This document shows, one piece after another, positions 44,768-55,129 of a DNA stretch of 64,000 nucleotides. How positions within the stretch are numbered: position 1 is the first letter of the stretch; the number at the start of each line of letters is the position of its first letter. The notes beneath the pieces were generated by a model. The model was not told the DNA's origin. It did no database searches and saw nothing but the letters and a program-made list of their open reading frames with translations. The DNA lies in contig OZ020593.1 of the NCBI GenBank assembly GCA_963971535.1, positions 34,375,119 to 34,439,118 of the forward strand, given 5' to 3'. The position numbers and the translations under genes were made by a program. The stretch comes from Notolepis coatsorum (Eukaryota; Chordata; Actinopteri; Aulopiformes; Paralepididae).

Positions 44768-45055
44768 GTGGTGAGATAAAAATACAAATTAAATTGTTCT
44801 TCCTTTTAAAACGGAATCAAACAAATTGTCCCAGTGATATTGACTGAACAAAAGCACACATAAAGGTTTGGCTAGCACCCAAGGCGTTGTGACAGCCCAA
44901 GGGAGAGGGATGATCCAATCATCCCACTTCCTGTAGATCGATGGGGAGCCTCGGCAGTGGCGGTGGGGATGGTGAATCCATCCCATGGCTCAACTAAGAC
45001 AAGAAAGAGTGATGGCTGAGGCAAGACAAATCCAATCATGCTAGTCTTGGCTTAA

Positions 45056-45090
<35 letters not shown>

Positions 45091-45151
45091 GGACTCTGTG
45101 CACTTACTGTGGCTGAGGGCTGCTCTATGGCAGAATCAGCATAATAATAAT

Positions 45152-45242
<91 letters not shown>
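44768..45242. repeat. Unassigned DNA, then CA and AAT microsatellites
   Basis: A CA run at about 45058-45087 and an AAT run at about 45143-45242. The latter abuts the probable LINE 3' end at 45243 and may be its tail. The first 290 bases hold nothing recognisable. Confidence 0.6.
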
Positions 45243-45246
<4 letters not shown>

Positions 45247-45753
45247 TACATGTTTCATTCATTCATTCAACCGTTATTTAAATATTGAGAAATCATTGAG
45301 GATGGCCCTCATTTACAATATTTCTTAACAACCAGAAACATCTCTAGGCAGAAAATAATTCACATAATCAGTTAAAAGCAATCAGTTAAAACAGTTAATA
45401 ATCAACTAAAAGCTGAGATCAAAATTAAGATCAAAACAAAGAAAATCAGCTAAAACAGTTACAGACTGATACACGGTGGTGGTTAGTGATCATGGTTTTG
45501 AACAGTGCAGAGGTTGGGCGAGTATTGATCTTTAAAGTGTGTTGAAGGATGTTTCCATGAGTCAGGAGCATCAACAGAAAAGGCAGACCTTCAATCCAGC
45601 AAAGTTGTGATGTAAGGTGGTAGTTTACCAAGAAGGGCTTATAGTATATATCCAACCTTATCATACAGGAGACAATGGTCATACCTGTCACCAGTAATGC
45701 ATCTGAGGGTAGAGTGATAGACAGAGTCAAGTGGTTTAAAAGTGAAAGCAGCA
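45243..45753 (-). mobile_element. Probable LINE 3' region, split by the SINE
   Basis: The AAT array followed by TTCATTCATTCAACCGTTATTT resembles the 3' end of a minus-strand fish LINE. The sequence carries on after the SINE at 50400-50575, as the shared TSD proves continuity. No ORF motif survives, so family is unknown. Confidence 0.4.
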
Positions 45754-46097
45754 GGGCGGCTACGTGGTGCAGTGGGCAAGGCGGTCACCACGAATACTGG
45801 AGACGCTGGGTTCGCCTGTTCGAGCCCAGCGCTCCAAATTGCTTTCAGTTTAGCTGGTCGTCCGTACTAATACACATTGGCAGTATTAGGGGTTGGGAAA
45901 CTGATGGGTGGGGATCGGGCGTTGTGGACAGCGACTCCTACAGGTCGGTTGGTGCGCCTGCGCAGTAGAATCAGGAAGCGATGGGGGCGGCGCCCCTCCA
46001 AAGCGCAGACCCCTGACGCTGAAAGATCGCGCCGCGCAGGTGGAAAGATGCAACTGCTGTTACCTCGAGTATCGGAGGGGACTCGTGCTATGTATGA

Positions 46098-46879
46098 GGA
46101 CAACAGCAGAGAGGGTAGGATCTTTTAACTGAATAATACTGTGTACATCATTTTGAAGTGTGTGACTAAATTGTGTTGTGGAAATTGTTTGTAATTAGTT
46201 TCACCCAGCTGACAGAAACTGGAGGTGTGGCCTTTGTGCATGTAGTTAAGTGGGCACTTGTGACAGTTTTTCTGCTTAAATACCAGCTTTTTCTCTGTTG
46301 GATTCATTCTGAGGACAACAGCAGAGAGGGTAGGATCTTTTAACTGAATAATACTGTGTACATCATTTTGAAGTGTGTGACTAAATTGTGTTGTGGAAAT
46401 TGTTTGTAATTAGTTTCACCCAGCTGACAGAAACTGGAGGTGTGGCCTTTGTGCATGTAGTTAAGTGGGCACTTGTGACAGTTTTTCTGCTTAAATACCA
46501 GCTTTTTCTCTGTTGGATTCATTCTGAGGACAACAGCAGAGAGGGTAGGATCTTTTAACTGAATAATACTGTGTACATCATTTTGAAGTGTGTGACTAAA
46601 TTGTGTTGTGGAAATTGTTTGTAATTAGTTTCACCCAGCTGACAGAAACTGGAGGTGTGGCCTTTGTGCATGTAGTTAAGTGGGCACTTGTGACAGTCTT
46701 TCTGCTTAAATACCAGCTTTTTCTCTGTTGGATTCATTCTGAGGACAACAGCAGAGAGGGTAGGATCTTTTAACTGAATAATACTGTGTACATCATTTTG
46801 AAGTGTGTGACTAAATTGTGTTGTGGAAATTGTTTGTAATTAGTTTCACCCAGCTGACAGAAACTGGAGGTGTGGCCTT
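46098..46879 (+). promoter_or_regulatory. Tandem 215-bp 5' monomers of the L2
   Basis: Three full units begin at 46098, 46313 and 46528, and a 137-bp partial at 46743. Full units differ at about one position (near 46697). Each includes GGACAACAGCAGAGAGGG at the start and a TATA-like CTTAAATACC near the end. The arrangement resembles the repeated promoter monomers of mouse L1, so a promoter role is inferred, not shown. Confidence 0.7.
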
Positions 46880-47110
46880 TTGCTGCAGGTGTCACTCATC
46901 AGTAATTAGTGATAGTGATTTAAAGACTTGCTGGCTTAGCGTCAGCGAAGCGTCGAGAAACGAAGAGGGACAAAGAGGAGGAGGGATCCACCGATCCACC
47001 CAGTGCTAAGTACACCATAATCCCATATTTCCCTCCCACTCTGCTATTTCCCTACTATCTCGCTTCCTCCCTACCCCCTTCAACCTCCTCCTACCACTCT
47101 TGACACCACA

Positions 47111-48379
47111 ATGTGCCTCATACCTATATCCACAATCTGCTCCTCAAGAACAGAATCAACCCATCCACGCCAGTTTGCTAGCAACCCGGCTAATCTCTCC
47201 TACACTCCTACAGCCACTAATACACCTGTCACAGTACAGGGAGGCTTATGGAATTGTCAATCAGCAGTCAAGAAAGCTGACTTCATTACTGCCTACGCCC
47301 ATAGTCTAAATCTGCAGCTCCTGGCTCTAACTGAGACCTGGATAACCCCCAATAACTCGTCAACACCTGCAGCATTATCTACAAACTATAACTTCACTCA
47401 CACACCTCGACCCTCCAGACGGGGTGGAGGCACTGGCCTCATGACATCTCCTTCATGGGCTACAAACCTAACGCTACTCCCAGAACTGTCACTCTCCTCC
47501 CTCGAATATCATGCAGTATCTGTCTCTAATCCTTTCAATCTCACCATTGTTACACTCTATCGCCCTCCAGGTCCCCTCGATCACTTCACAGATGAGCTGG
47601 ACATGCTTCTAAGCTCCTTACCGGAAGATGGTACCCCGCTCCTTCTATTGGGCGACTTCAACCTGCCTGACTCATCTCAGTCGGTCCCAGTGGTCTCTCT
47701 CCTACAACAATTTGACCTGACTCCCACTGCCATGCCTCCCACCCACAAAGCAGGCAACTCCTTGGATCTCATATTTTCCCGTAACTCCAGCATCATTAAC
47801 ACCACGGTAACTCCCCTACATGTATCTGACCATTCCTTCATATCCTTCTCACTAACTCTCATGCTTAACCGAAAAGTCTTCACCCCAACTCAAACCGTCT
47901 CACTCAGACGCAACCTGCCCTCCCTATCCCCCTCCACCCTCTCCTCTGACATAATATCCGCTCTACCTTTGAGTGACACCTTCTCTGCTCTCCCCACAGA
48001 GATGGCAACCTCCACCCTCCTCTCAGCCCTTGCAACCTCCTTCGACAAGCTCTGTCCCCTCGTTGAGAAACCTGCCCGCCGTTCCCCACCCAGTCCATGG
48101 CTGACGGATGCAGTGAGAGAACAAAGACAGGTCCTGAGAGCGGCTGAGAGGAAGTATAGAAAGTCAGGCCTCACTGCTGACATCGACACATATCACAACC
48201 TCTTGTTAACATTCTCCAAAACCATTACTAATGCCAAAGCTTCTTTCTTTCACCATAGGATCGAGGCCTCTGCCAAGAATCTTCGCAAACTGCATGCTAC
48301 CATGTCCTCCCTCCTCACTCCCCCCCCCACCTCCTCCTCCCTCATCTTTTTCTGCCGAAGACTTTGCGATCTTCTTTGA
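47111..48379 (+). pseudogene. L2 ORF, endonuclease part
   Basis: ATG at 47111. AP-type endonuclease motifs: GLWNCQSAVKKADFI (the N-containing first motif), LALTETWITP, LLLLGDFNLPDS, AGNSLDLIFSRNS and HVSDHSFISF. It nicks target DNA to start reverse transcription. After about residue 400 the frame is lost at a run of nine C (48320-48328) and continues in the frame of the next entry. All endonuclease signatures are intact, so this is a copy with one length error in a homopolymer, or a sequence artefact. Confidence 0.9.
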
Positions 48380-50036
48380 GGAAAAAGTGGAGAACATCCG
48401 CAGCTCCTTCTCCCAACCCCCACCCATTCCAAACGCTGAATCGAGAACCTCATCCTTCACTCTGTCATCTTTCTCTCCCATTACAGAAGCCGAGACCCTG
48501 ACACTGGTAACGTCGAACCGTCCGACTACATGCCAGCTGGACCAGCTACCCTCCCCACTCCTCCAGACCATAGCACCGGACATCCTCCCATTCCTAACTG
48601 CAACCATCAACTCCTCACTCAACTCGGGGGTGGTCCCCACCTCCCTAAAACAAGCCAGAGTCACGCCCCTCATAAAAAAACCAACCCAGAACCCCACCGT
48701 CATAGCCAACTATCGCCCTGTCTCTCTTCTCTCCTTCCTTTCTAAAACACTTGAACGTGCTGTATCCAACCAACTTACTGCTTATCTCTTACAGAATGAC
48801 CTCCTAGACCCCAATCAGTCTGGCTTCCGGACTGGCCACTCCACAGAAACGGCCCTCATTGCGGTCACAGAGGCACTTCACTTAGCAAAAGCGAAAGGCC
48901 TCTCCTCTGTCCTGATTCTCCTAGATCTATCTGCAGCCTTCGACACAGTCAACCATCAGATCCTCCTCGCGGCCCTCGCAGGAATGGGAGTGGCTGGATC
49001 TGCGCTGACATGGCTGACATCATACCTCAATGACCGCTCCTACCAAGTGTCATGGAGAGGGACTCTGTCGGCCACCCGCCCCCTCCGGACGGGTGTCCCC
49101 CAGGGCTCGGTCCTAGGACCCCTTCTCTTTTCCCTCTACACTAAATCACTGGGTAACATTATCACGTCTCATGGCTTCTCATATCATTGTTATGCCGATG
49201 ATACTCAACTCTTCCTCTCCTTCCCTCCCTCAGATATCCACGTCTCTGAGCGGATCTCGGCCTGTCTGTCCGACATCTCCGCCTGGATGACGACCAACCA
49301 CCTCAAACTGAACCTAAGCAAAACAGAATTGCTCCACCTGCCGGCCAAATCCTCCCCCCTGACCGACCTCTCCATCACAGTCGAGAATGCAGCTGTGACC
49401 GCGTCGCCGACCGCCAAGAACCTTGGTGTTGTCCTCGACGACCAGTTGAACTTCTCTGCTCACATCGCAGCGACAACCAGAACCTGCAGATTCCTCCTGA
49501 GCAACGTCAGAAGGATACGCCCCTTCCTGACAAAAGAAGCCACCCAACTCCTCGTCCAATCAACAGTCATCTCCCGCCTCGACTACTGCAACGCACTGCT
49601 AGCTGGCCTCCCGGCCACTGCCACCAAGCCTCTTCAACTCATTCAAAATGCAGCGGCCCGCCTGATCTCAAACCTACCGAAGTCGGCCCATGTCACCCCA
49701 CTTCTTAGGGACCTGCACTGGCTCCCCATTGCTGCACGTATCCGCTTCAAGGCCCTCAACCTAGCATACCGTGCGGCAAAGGGAACCGCTCCCGCCTACC
49801 TCCGGTCAATGGTCTCTAACTACACACCCTCAAGACCCCTACGCTCTGCATCTTCTGGCCGCCTCAGATCTACTCCTATCCAAGCTCCCGGAGGGTCATC
49901 AAAGAGAAGCCGCCTATTCTCAGTCCTTGCCCCACAATGGTGGAATGAACTACCCATCCCAGTTAGGACAGCCGAATCCCGTCCAATCTTTCGCCGTCGA
50001 CTAAAGACTCACTTCTTCAACCATTATCTGAAATGA
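48231..50036 (+). pseudogene. L2 ORF, reverse transcriptase part
   Basis: The genuine protein part begins near 48330, after the C run; earlier residues in this frame are shadow. RT motifs: IANYRPVSLLSFLSKTLER, LDLSAAFDTVNHQIL, TGVPQGSVLGPLLFSLYT and CYADDTQLFL with the Asp pair. The C-terminus has SRLDYCNALLAGLP, LQLIQNAAARLI and LHWLPIAARIRFKAL, typical of L2, ending FFNHYLK and TGA before an A-rich stretch. With the upstream endonuclease part this is the complete L2 enzyme, broken by one frameshift. Confidence 0.93.
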
Positions 50037-50399
50037 TAAAAAAAAAAAAAAAAATCTAACCCAGACTAACCTTAATGTCATGCACTTGTCCTAATAAACG
50101 AACCTACACTGTAACACGCAACACTTTGATGAACATTGTTACTCAGCTGATAGAGTTATACCCTTCTTGCTGTCTTGTCGCACAGAACTTGTAAGTCGCT
50201 TTGGATAAAAGCGTCAGCTAAATGACTAAATGTAAATGTAAATGTAAATGTATGACTTAGTCCACATTGCAGCCGGCTTGTGGGAGGCAAGAAACAGCGT
50301 TCGAGACAGGGGAGAGTTGAATTGGACGATACGAAATTGGGATGGGAGAAAAATAGAAAATGGGAGAAAAAGTGGATAAAAAAAAAAGTGAAAGCAGCA

Positions 50400-50575
50400 G
50401 CATGTCCAAAACTGATAAGAAGACTGCTTCCTTGTTTCCTACTAATCAAAGGAAAGCTAGTTCTGTTTCCAAGCCAATTGTGTCTTTATGGTATTTAAAT
50501 GTCTAAACTCAATACTTCTGGCTCTAGTAAACAGCATGCACTTTGTTTTACTTGCATTAACCTGTTAACGTTCGT
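50400..50575 (-). mobile_element. Probable LINE 3' region, continuation
   Basis: Sequence following the SINE's right TSD continues 45243-45753 without gap. No coding motif. Boundaries are soft. Confidence 0.35.
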
Positions 50576-50611
50576 GCCTTTCTATCCAACTCAATACGAA
50601 TAATCTTTTAA

Positions 50612-51446
50612 AGGGGAACTATCTTACTATTTCTTTCACTATTTGGGCAATTTTAGACAATTCCTGTGAGTCTATGGAACACATCTGTAAGGTTTATTTA
50701 TTAAAAAAAATGCATTGTTTTGTATTTCTAATCAAGTACTGTAGAGCAGCAGTTTCTGCCCTTCAAGATTCCAAGCTATTTTTGGCTGAGCTCCGCCCAT
50801 ACTCGCAATGCGCTTTGAGTGACAGTCACCGACTGCACTGCACTGCACTCGCAGATACCTTTTGGGGGAGAGAGAGAGATAGAGAGGGACTCATTAATTT
50901 CGCCGTGGGGGGGGGGGGGGGGGGGGGGGGGGGGCATAATCCCATGGGACAATGTATTGGTAACTTGTTTCAAATGACAATATATACCCCTGTGGATATT
51001 ATTGCACAAATTGGAATACGCACATGCGTGTGCGCGCTTCGAGTCGCGAGTCTGTGTCAAATGCAGGGGGAGAGACAGAGGAGAGATCGCTCAGTAAGCC
51101 TCTCTCTCTCTCTCCCTCTCTCTCTCTCTCTCTTTTGGGGAAGTGCAAGTGTCTCACAGGGAAAACAGCTTCCGCATTATTTCCACTCGCTCCGTTTTGG
51201 TCATTGTTGATTGTGGGCGGTGGCTACAACCACAGAGGGGGTTAGGTATGCAGATCAGCAGCACCTTACGTCAGGGAGCGAGTCGATTCTGAATGGCTTG
51301 GTTCAGTGGGGGAGGTTCTTGTCTGAGCTGAACTGAAGAAACGGGACTAGCTAGAGATTTCACATCTAGTCAGTGTTGGTACAACCCCACATTGCTAGAA
51401 AACAATGCAAACCACTGGAAGAAGCCATTTATAAGATAGTTCCCAT
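50612..51446. mobile_element. TTAA-flanked MITE (piggyBac-like)
   Basis: Inverted ends AGGGGAACTATCTTA and TAAGATAGTTCCCAT lie directly between TTAA at 50608-50611 and at 51447-51450, the target duplication used by piggyBac. The interior has a 28-base G run (50907-50934), a CT microsatellite (about 51098-51133) and no transposase; the 178-codon ORF across it has no domain. Confidence 0.6.
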
Positions 51447-51450
51447 TTAA

Positions 51451-51799
51451 TAGAATAAAATGAGTTGTGCAGGCTCCCACTGCATCAGACCAGGCTCTGT
51501 GAGGGAATTATGAATAACATGGCGAAAAAATGAAATATGATCTCAATAACGTCGTACGCCGTGGAATGGCAGAATTCGCATGAACTTGAAACACGCCGTA
51601 AGCCGTTTACGGCATGGGATGTGTGGTTTATGGTTATCATTTGCTCACGCGTATGCTTTAAAAACAAATTTTTACCATATTGACAAAGTAACCTATCTCC
51701 CTGATGTTTTGTGTAAACCTCTTTCAAATAATTGACGTGACCCTTGCGTGACCCTTCTAAAATAATTCTGACCAAACATTAATTTGATTGGATCTTACA
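51451..51799. other. Unassigned DNA
   Basis: Nothing recognised. A short inverted motif, ACGCCGTAAGCCGTTTACGGC, lies near 51594. Confidence 0.4.
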
Positions 51800-52640
51800 T
51801 TAGATAATTATAATTAGGCTACAGTAGGGAACACGGTCAATGCTACAACTAGATCATTATAATTAGGCTACTGTAGGGAACGTGGTCAACACTACAACTA
51901 GATCATTATAATTAGGCTACTGTAGGGAACGCGGTCAACGCTACAACTAGATCATTATAATTAGGCTACTGTAGGGAACGCGGTCAACACTACAACTACT
52001 GTAGATCATTATAATTAGGCTACAGTAGGGAACGTGGTCAACACTACAACTAGATCATTATAATTAGGCTACTGTAGGGAACGCGGTCAACACTACAACT
52101 ACTGTAGATCATTATAATTAGGCTACAGTAGGGAACGTGGTCAACACTACAACTAGATCATTATAATTAGGCTACTGTAGGGAACGTGGTCAACACTACA
52201 ACTACTGTAGATCATTATAATTAGGCTACTGTAGGGAACGCGGTCAACACTACAACTACTGTAGATCATTATAATTAGGCTACTGTAGGGAACGCGGTCA
52301 ACGCTACAACTAGATCATTATAATTAGGCTACTGTAGGGAACACGGTCACCGCTACAACTAGATCATTATAATTAGGCTACTGTAGGGAACGTGGTCAAC
52401 GCTACAACTAGATCATTATAATTAGGCTACTGTAGGGAACACGGTCACCGCTACAACTAGATCATTATAATTAGGCTACTGTAGGGAACGTGGTCAACGC
52501 TACAACTAGATCATTATAATTAGGCTACTGTAGGGAACGTGGTCAACACTACAACTAGATAATTATAATTAGGCTACAGTGGGAACGCGGTCAACACTAC
52601 AACTAGATCATTTTATAATTAGGCTACAGTTGGGAACAGT
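51800..52640. repeat. 49/54-bp minisatellite with TAATTA cores, about 17 units
   Basis: Units contain ATCATTATAATTAGGCTACT then GTAGGGAACGYGGTCAAC. Most are 49 bp; several carry a 5-bp insertion (ACAACTACTGTAGATC), making 54 bp. Edge units are degenerate (AGTTGGGAACAG). Unrelated in sequence to the 31191 array despite the same unit length. Confidence 0.93.
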
Positions 52641-52986
52641 GCTGAAACATGGGTGTTGCAGTATTGAGTGCATAGACATAATACATATTAGTAGGAGGAG
52701 TGCATGGTAGTATAGGACAGTAAGAAGGTTAGTGTTTTTTTTCAGATATTGATTGAAGACGTGTGTTTTAGTCGACAGCGAAAGATTGTTCGGGATTCTG
52801 CTGTCCTGACTGTGGTGGGAAGTTCATTCCACATGGGAAGCCAGTGCTGGTTTAGGTAGGTTGTAGATCAACTATTCAGCTACCCTGAAAAGGATCCAAT
52901 TCAGGTGGTGAAGTGAGGCTCTATAAGTCAGGAGTGAGTTTACACACAAGGGGCTATACCAACGTTTCCACCTTGTTACATTGAGA
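52641..52986. other. Unassigned DNA
   Basis: AGGTTAGTGTTTTTTTTCAG and TTCATTCCACATGGGAAGCC resemble interspersed repeat sequence, but no element can be bounded. Confidence 0.35.
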
Positions 52987-53003
52987 TTGAGCGGCACGGT
53001 GGT

Positions 53004-53854
53004 CAGGGGCGGGGCTAGGGGGTGGCTACTTGGGCTCAAGCCCTGAATGTTTTCTGAAAAGCCCTGAATCTATTTAAAAAAAAAAAAAAATTGACAATTC
53101 ATCATTGTTACATGAAAATATTTTGCACCAGATTTAGCAGAAGCTAATTTCCATCTGTGGTCTATCCAGCTGCTAACTGTATTTGAGTGAGTTAAGTCTT
53201 GGTGTTATGGTAGACTCAGACCTAAGCTTTAAATCACAATCAACAAGTTGACAAAAACTTAATTCTTCCACCTTAGAAACATAGCTAAAGTACGGCCATT
53301 TATAAATCAAAAGGACGCTGAAAACCAGATCCATGCCTTTATCTCAAGCCAACTTGACTACTGTAATGCACTCCTTACCGGCCTCGATGATAACTATTTT
53401 ATTGCAATGCACTATTGCATTATTTTATTCTATTTTACTAAATATTTTATTGCACTGCACTATTTTACTTTGTATCAGTGAATCATAGACGCCTGGCCAT
53501 AAGAGCATTCGGAGCATCTCTGCTCTCCCACTATTGAACTTGGGGGAGCAAAGGTATGCTCTTGCTCCACCACTTTTTGATCATATGAAAAATATGATAT
53601 ATCCCCCCCAATACATAAATCTAACCATAACTACGTTATGGTTAACTGAGTTTTATAGTGAAAAGAGCAGCTTTATTGGTCAAGATTGAAGGCTCTATAT
53701 TGCAGGAAATTGCACGTACAGGTTCATTAAATTCAAAAAAAATCTGCCGTGGAGGGGGTCAGGCACGCCTGCCTGCCAAAAAAAAAAAAAAAAAAAACGC
53801 GGGCACCTATCTGGGCTAAGCCCCGGATCTCCTACAATCCTAAATCCGCCCCTG
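53004..53854. mobile_element. hAT non-autonomous element inside the SINE
   Basis: The ends CAGGGGCGG/CCGCCCCTG are inverted, with a perfect 8-bp TSD ACGGTGGT (52996-53003 and 53855-53862). Subterminal GGGCTCAAGCCC and GGGCTAAGCCCC echo each other. Contains poly-A (about 53078 and 53770) and a LINE fragment. No transposase. Confidence 0.85.
53170..53395 (+). pseudogene. LINE RT C-terminal fragment inside the hAT
   Basis: Translation across frames gives pieces such as LGVMVDSDLSF and, after breaks, KVRPFINQKDAE and a QLDYCNALLTGL-like end. These are the region after the RT domain in L2/CR1-type LINEs. Short and frameshifted. Confidence 0.6.
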
Positions 53855-54389
53855 ACGGTGGTGTAGTGGTTAACACCGTCACCTCACAGCAAGAAAGTCC
53901 AGGGTTCGATTCCCGCTTGGGGACCAGGTTTCCACGTTGCCAGGTACCCAGGTGGGGTATCTCCCAGGCCTTTCTGTGTGGAGTTTGCATGTTCTCCCCG
54001 TGCTCACAAGGGTTTTCCCCCCGATAAGAGAAACCCAATGGAAAAAACAGATCGATGACGCTGTCACGTCCCTGATGAAGACGGGCAGGAGCACATGGAT
54101 TGGTCCCCAGGGCGCGGTACCTCGCCGACGCCCCTATCTGCTCCTGGCTGCCCTTGGGGGGAAGGACGACGGATGGGTCAAGCGCAGAGACTCAATCGCA
54201 TCGGCGACCCAAAAACAATGCATGTGTGTGTGCCGCCCATTGTGTCGTTGCATGCCGAATAAAGACTTCTAAAAAGTTATTATTATTAGATGAGCATCGT
54301 GAAATATGAATGGAGACTCACTATTGCGATCGGTCAGGGGAGCAAGAGCTAATGGTGTTCTGACACAAGGAGACTTCATTCTATAGACA

Positions 54390-54547
54390 TTTTAACTCTT
54401 TCACTACCACACTACCAATGGTTAACCCTTTCACTGTGACAATACAGAATGTTAACCCTTTCACTGCCACATGACTAAGGGTTAACCCTTTTTCACAACC
54501 ACACTACAGAAGGTAAACCCTTTCACTACCACACTACAGACAGTTAA
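54390..54547. repeat. TTAACCCTTTCACT repeat, left DIRS flank
   Basis: About four to five diverged ~40-bp units with GTTAACCCTTTCACT and CCACACTACAGA. An inverted version flanks the other side of the DIRS element at 58846-58905. Confidence 0.8.
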
Positions 54548-54750
54548 CGATAGGTTATGTAGATAACCTAGTTATATTAGTATTGGCTGAGCGTCCCGCT
54601 CTGAGCCTTACGAGATACCTCCCATCTCCTGGGATACCTAATGTATCTCCCACGAACAAATTACATGCACCCCACCTGTATGGGGCCCCGCCCCTTATGG
54701 TGGCACAGCCCATATAACCATGACTCTGGTCATGAAACACCCTTCCTCGC
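54548..54750 (+). repeat. DIRS left inverted terminal repeat
   Basis: Starts CGATAGGTTATGTAG. Positions about 54603-54746 are the reverse complement of 58683-58820. The outermost 56 bp are mirrored in the internal complementary region. Confidence 0.85.
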
Positions 54751-54800
54751 CAAAAACCCGTCCCAGGAAAAGATCCCTCAAGAGGGAACCCAGGGCCGCG

Positions 54801-54904
54801 CAGAGCGGGACGCTCAGCCAATACTAATATAACTAGGTTATCTACATAACCTATCGTTATATAACGTATTTGCTTTCGCGTCCCGCTCTGAGCCTTACGA
54901 GATA
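54801..54904 (+). other. DIRS internal complementary region
   Basis: 54801-54856 is the exact reverse complement of the outer left terminal repeat (54548-54603). 54857-54904 complements the outer right terminal repeat (near 58811-58844). In DIRS elements this region templates completion of the ends and the circular intermediate. The right terminus lacks 16 bp (CTCAGAGCGGGACGCG) present here. Confidence 0.85.
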
Positions 54905-55129
54905 ATGGGGAATAGCGGGCGCGAGACCCGACAGATGTACCCCCTGAGGACCCGTAAGCCCACATCAAGGGGTGTGGGGAGCCCTGTCACCCCATCCTTC
55001 CTAACGAAGGGGGGGCACAGTCAACTCCACCTGAATGCGAACAAGAGGGAACTAGAACCCCTTGAACACACCGTACAGGCGGAACCACGTGTGACTCAAC
55101 ACACTGTGGCCCATACCCATACACTCCTG

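Larger units (their letters stand above)
46098..50247 (+). mobile_element. Near full-length L2 LINE with tandem 5' monomers
   Basis: Inserted in a SINE with TSD ATGTATGA (46090-46097 and 50248-50255). It comprises a tandem 5' region (46098-46879), a leader, an endonuclease-RT coding region with one frameshift, and a 3' end with AAGTCGCTTTGGATAAAAGC and ATGTAA repeats. The overlap of the TSD with the terminal ATGTAA repeat leaves the last few bases ambiguous. Confidence 0.92.
45754..50383 (+). mobile_element. SINE family A copy, split by an L2 element
   Basis: SINE parts 45754-46097 and 50256-50383 join into one element when compared with 40937-41415. The outer TSD AAAAGTGAAAGCAGCA (45738-45753 and 50384-50399) confirms it was a single insertion. 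B box GTTCGAGCCC at about 45818. The tail A run is at 50378-50387. Confidence 0.9.
52987..54289 (+). mobile_element. tRNA-headed SINE (DANA-like), split by a hAT
   Basis: The head GCGGCACGGTGGT resumes after the hAT as GTAGTGGTTAACACCGTCAC, with the B box GGTTCGATTCCC at about 53903 and then TGTGTGGAGTTTGCATGTTC, the block typical of fish DANA-type SINEs. The 3' end near 54262-54289 has GCCGAATAAAGACTTCT and a TTATT run. Interrupted at 53004-53854. Confidence 0.75.

Noticed and set aside
47677..49559. Minus-strand ORFs across the L2
   Set aside because: Antisense shadows of the endonuclease-RT frame.
50674..51210. 178-codon ORF as a host exon
   Set aside because: It spans a poly-G and a CT microsatellite inside a MITE; no domain.
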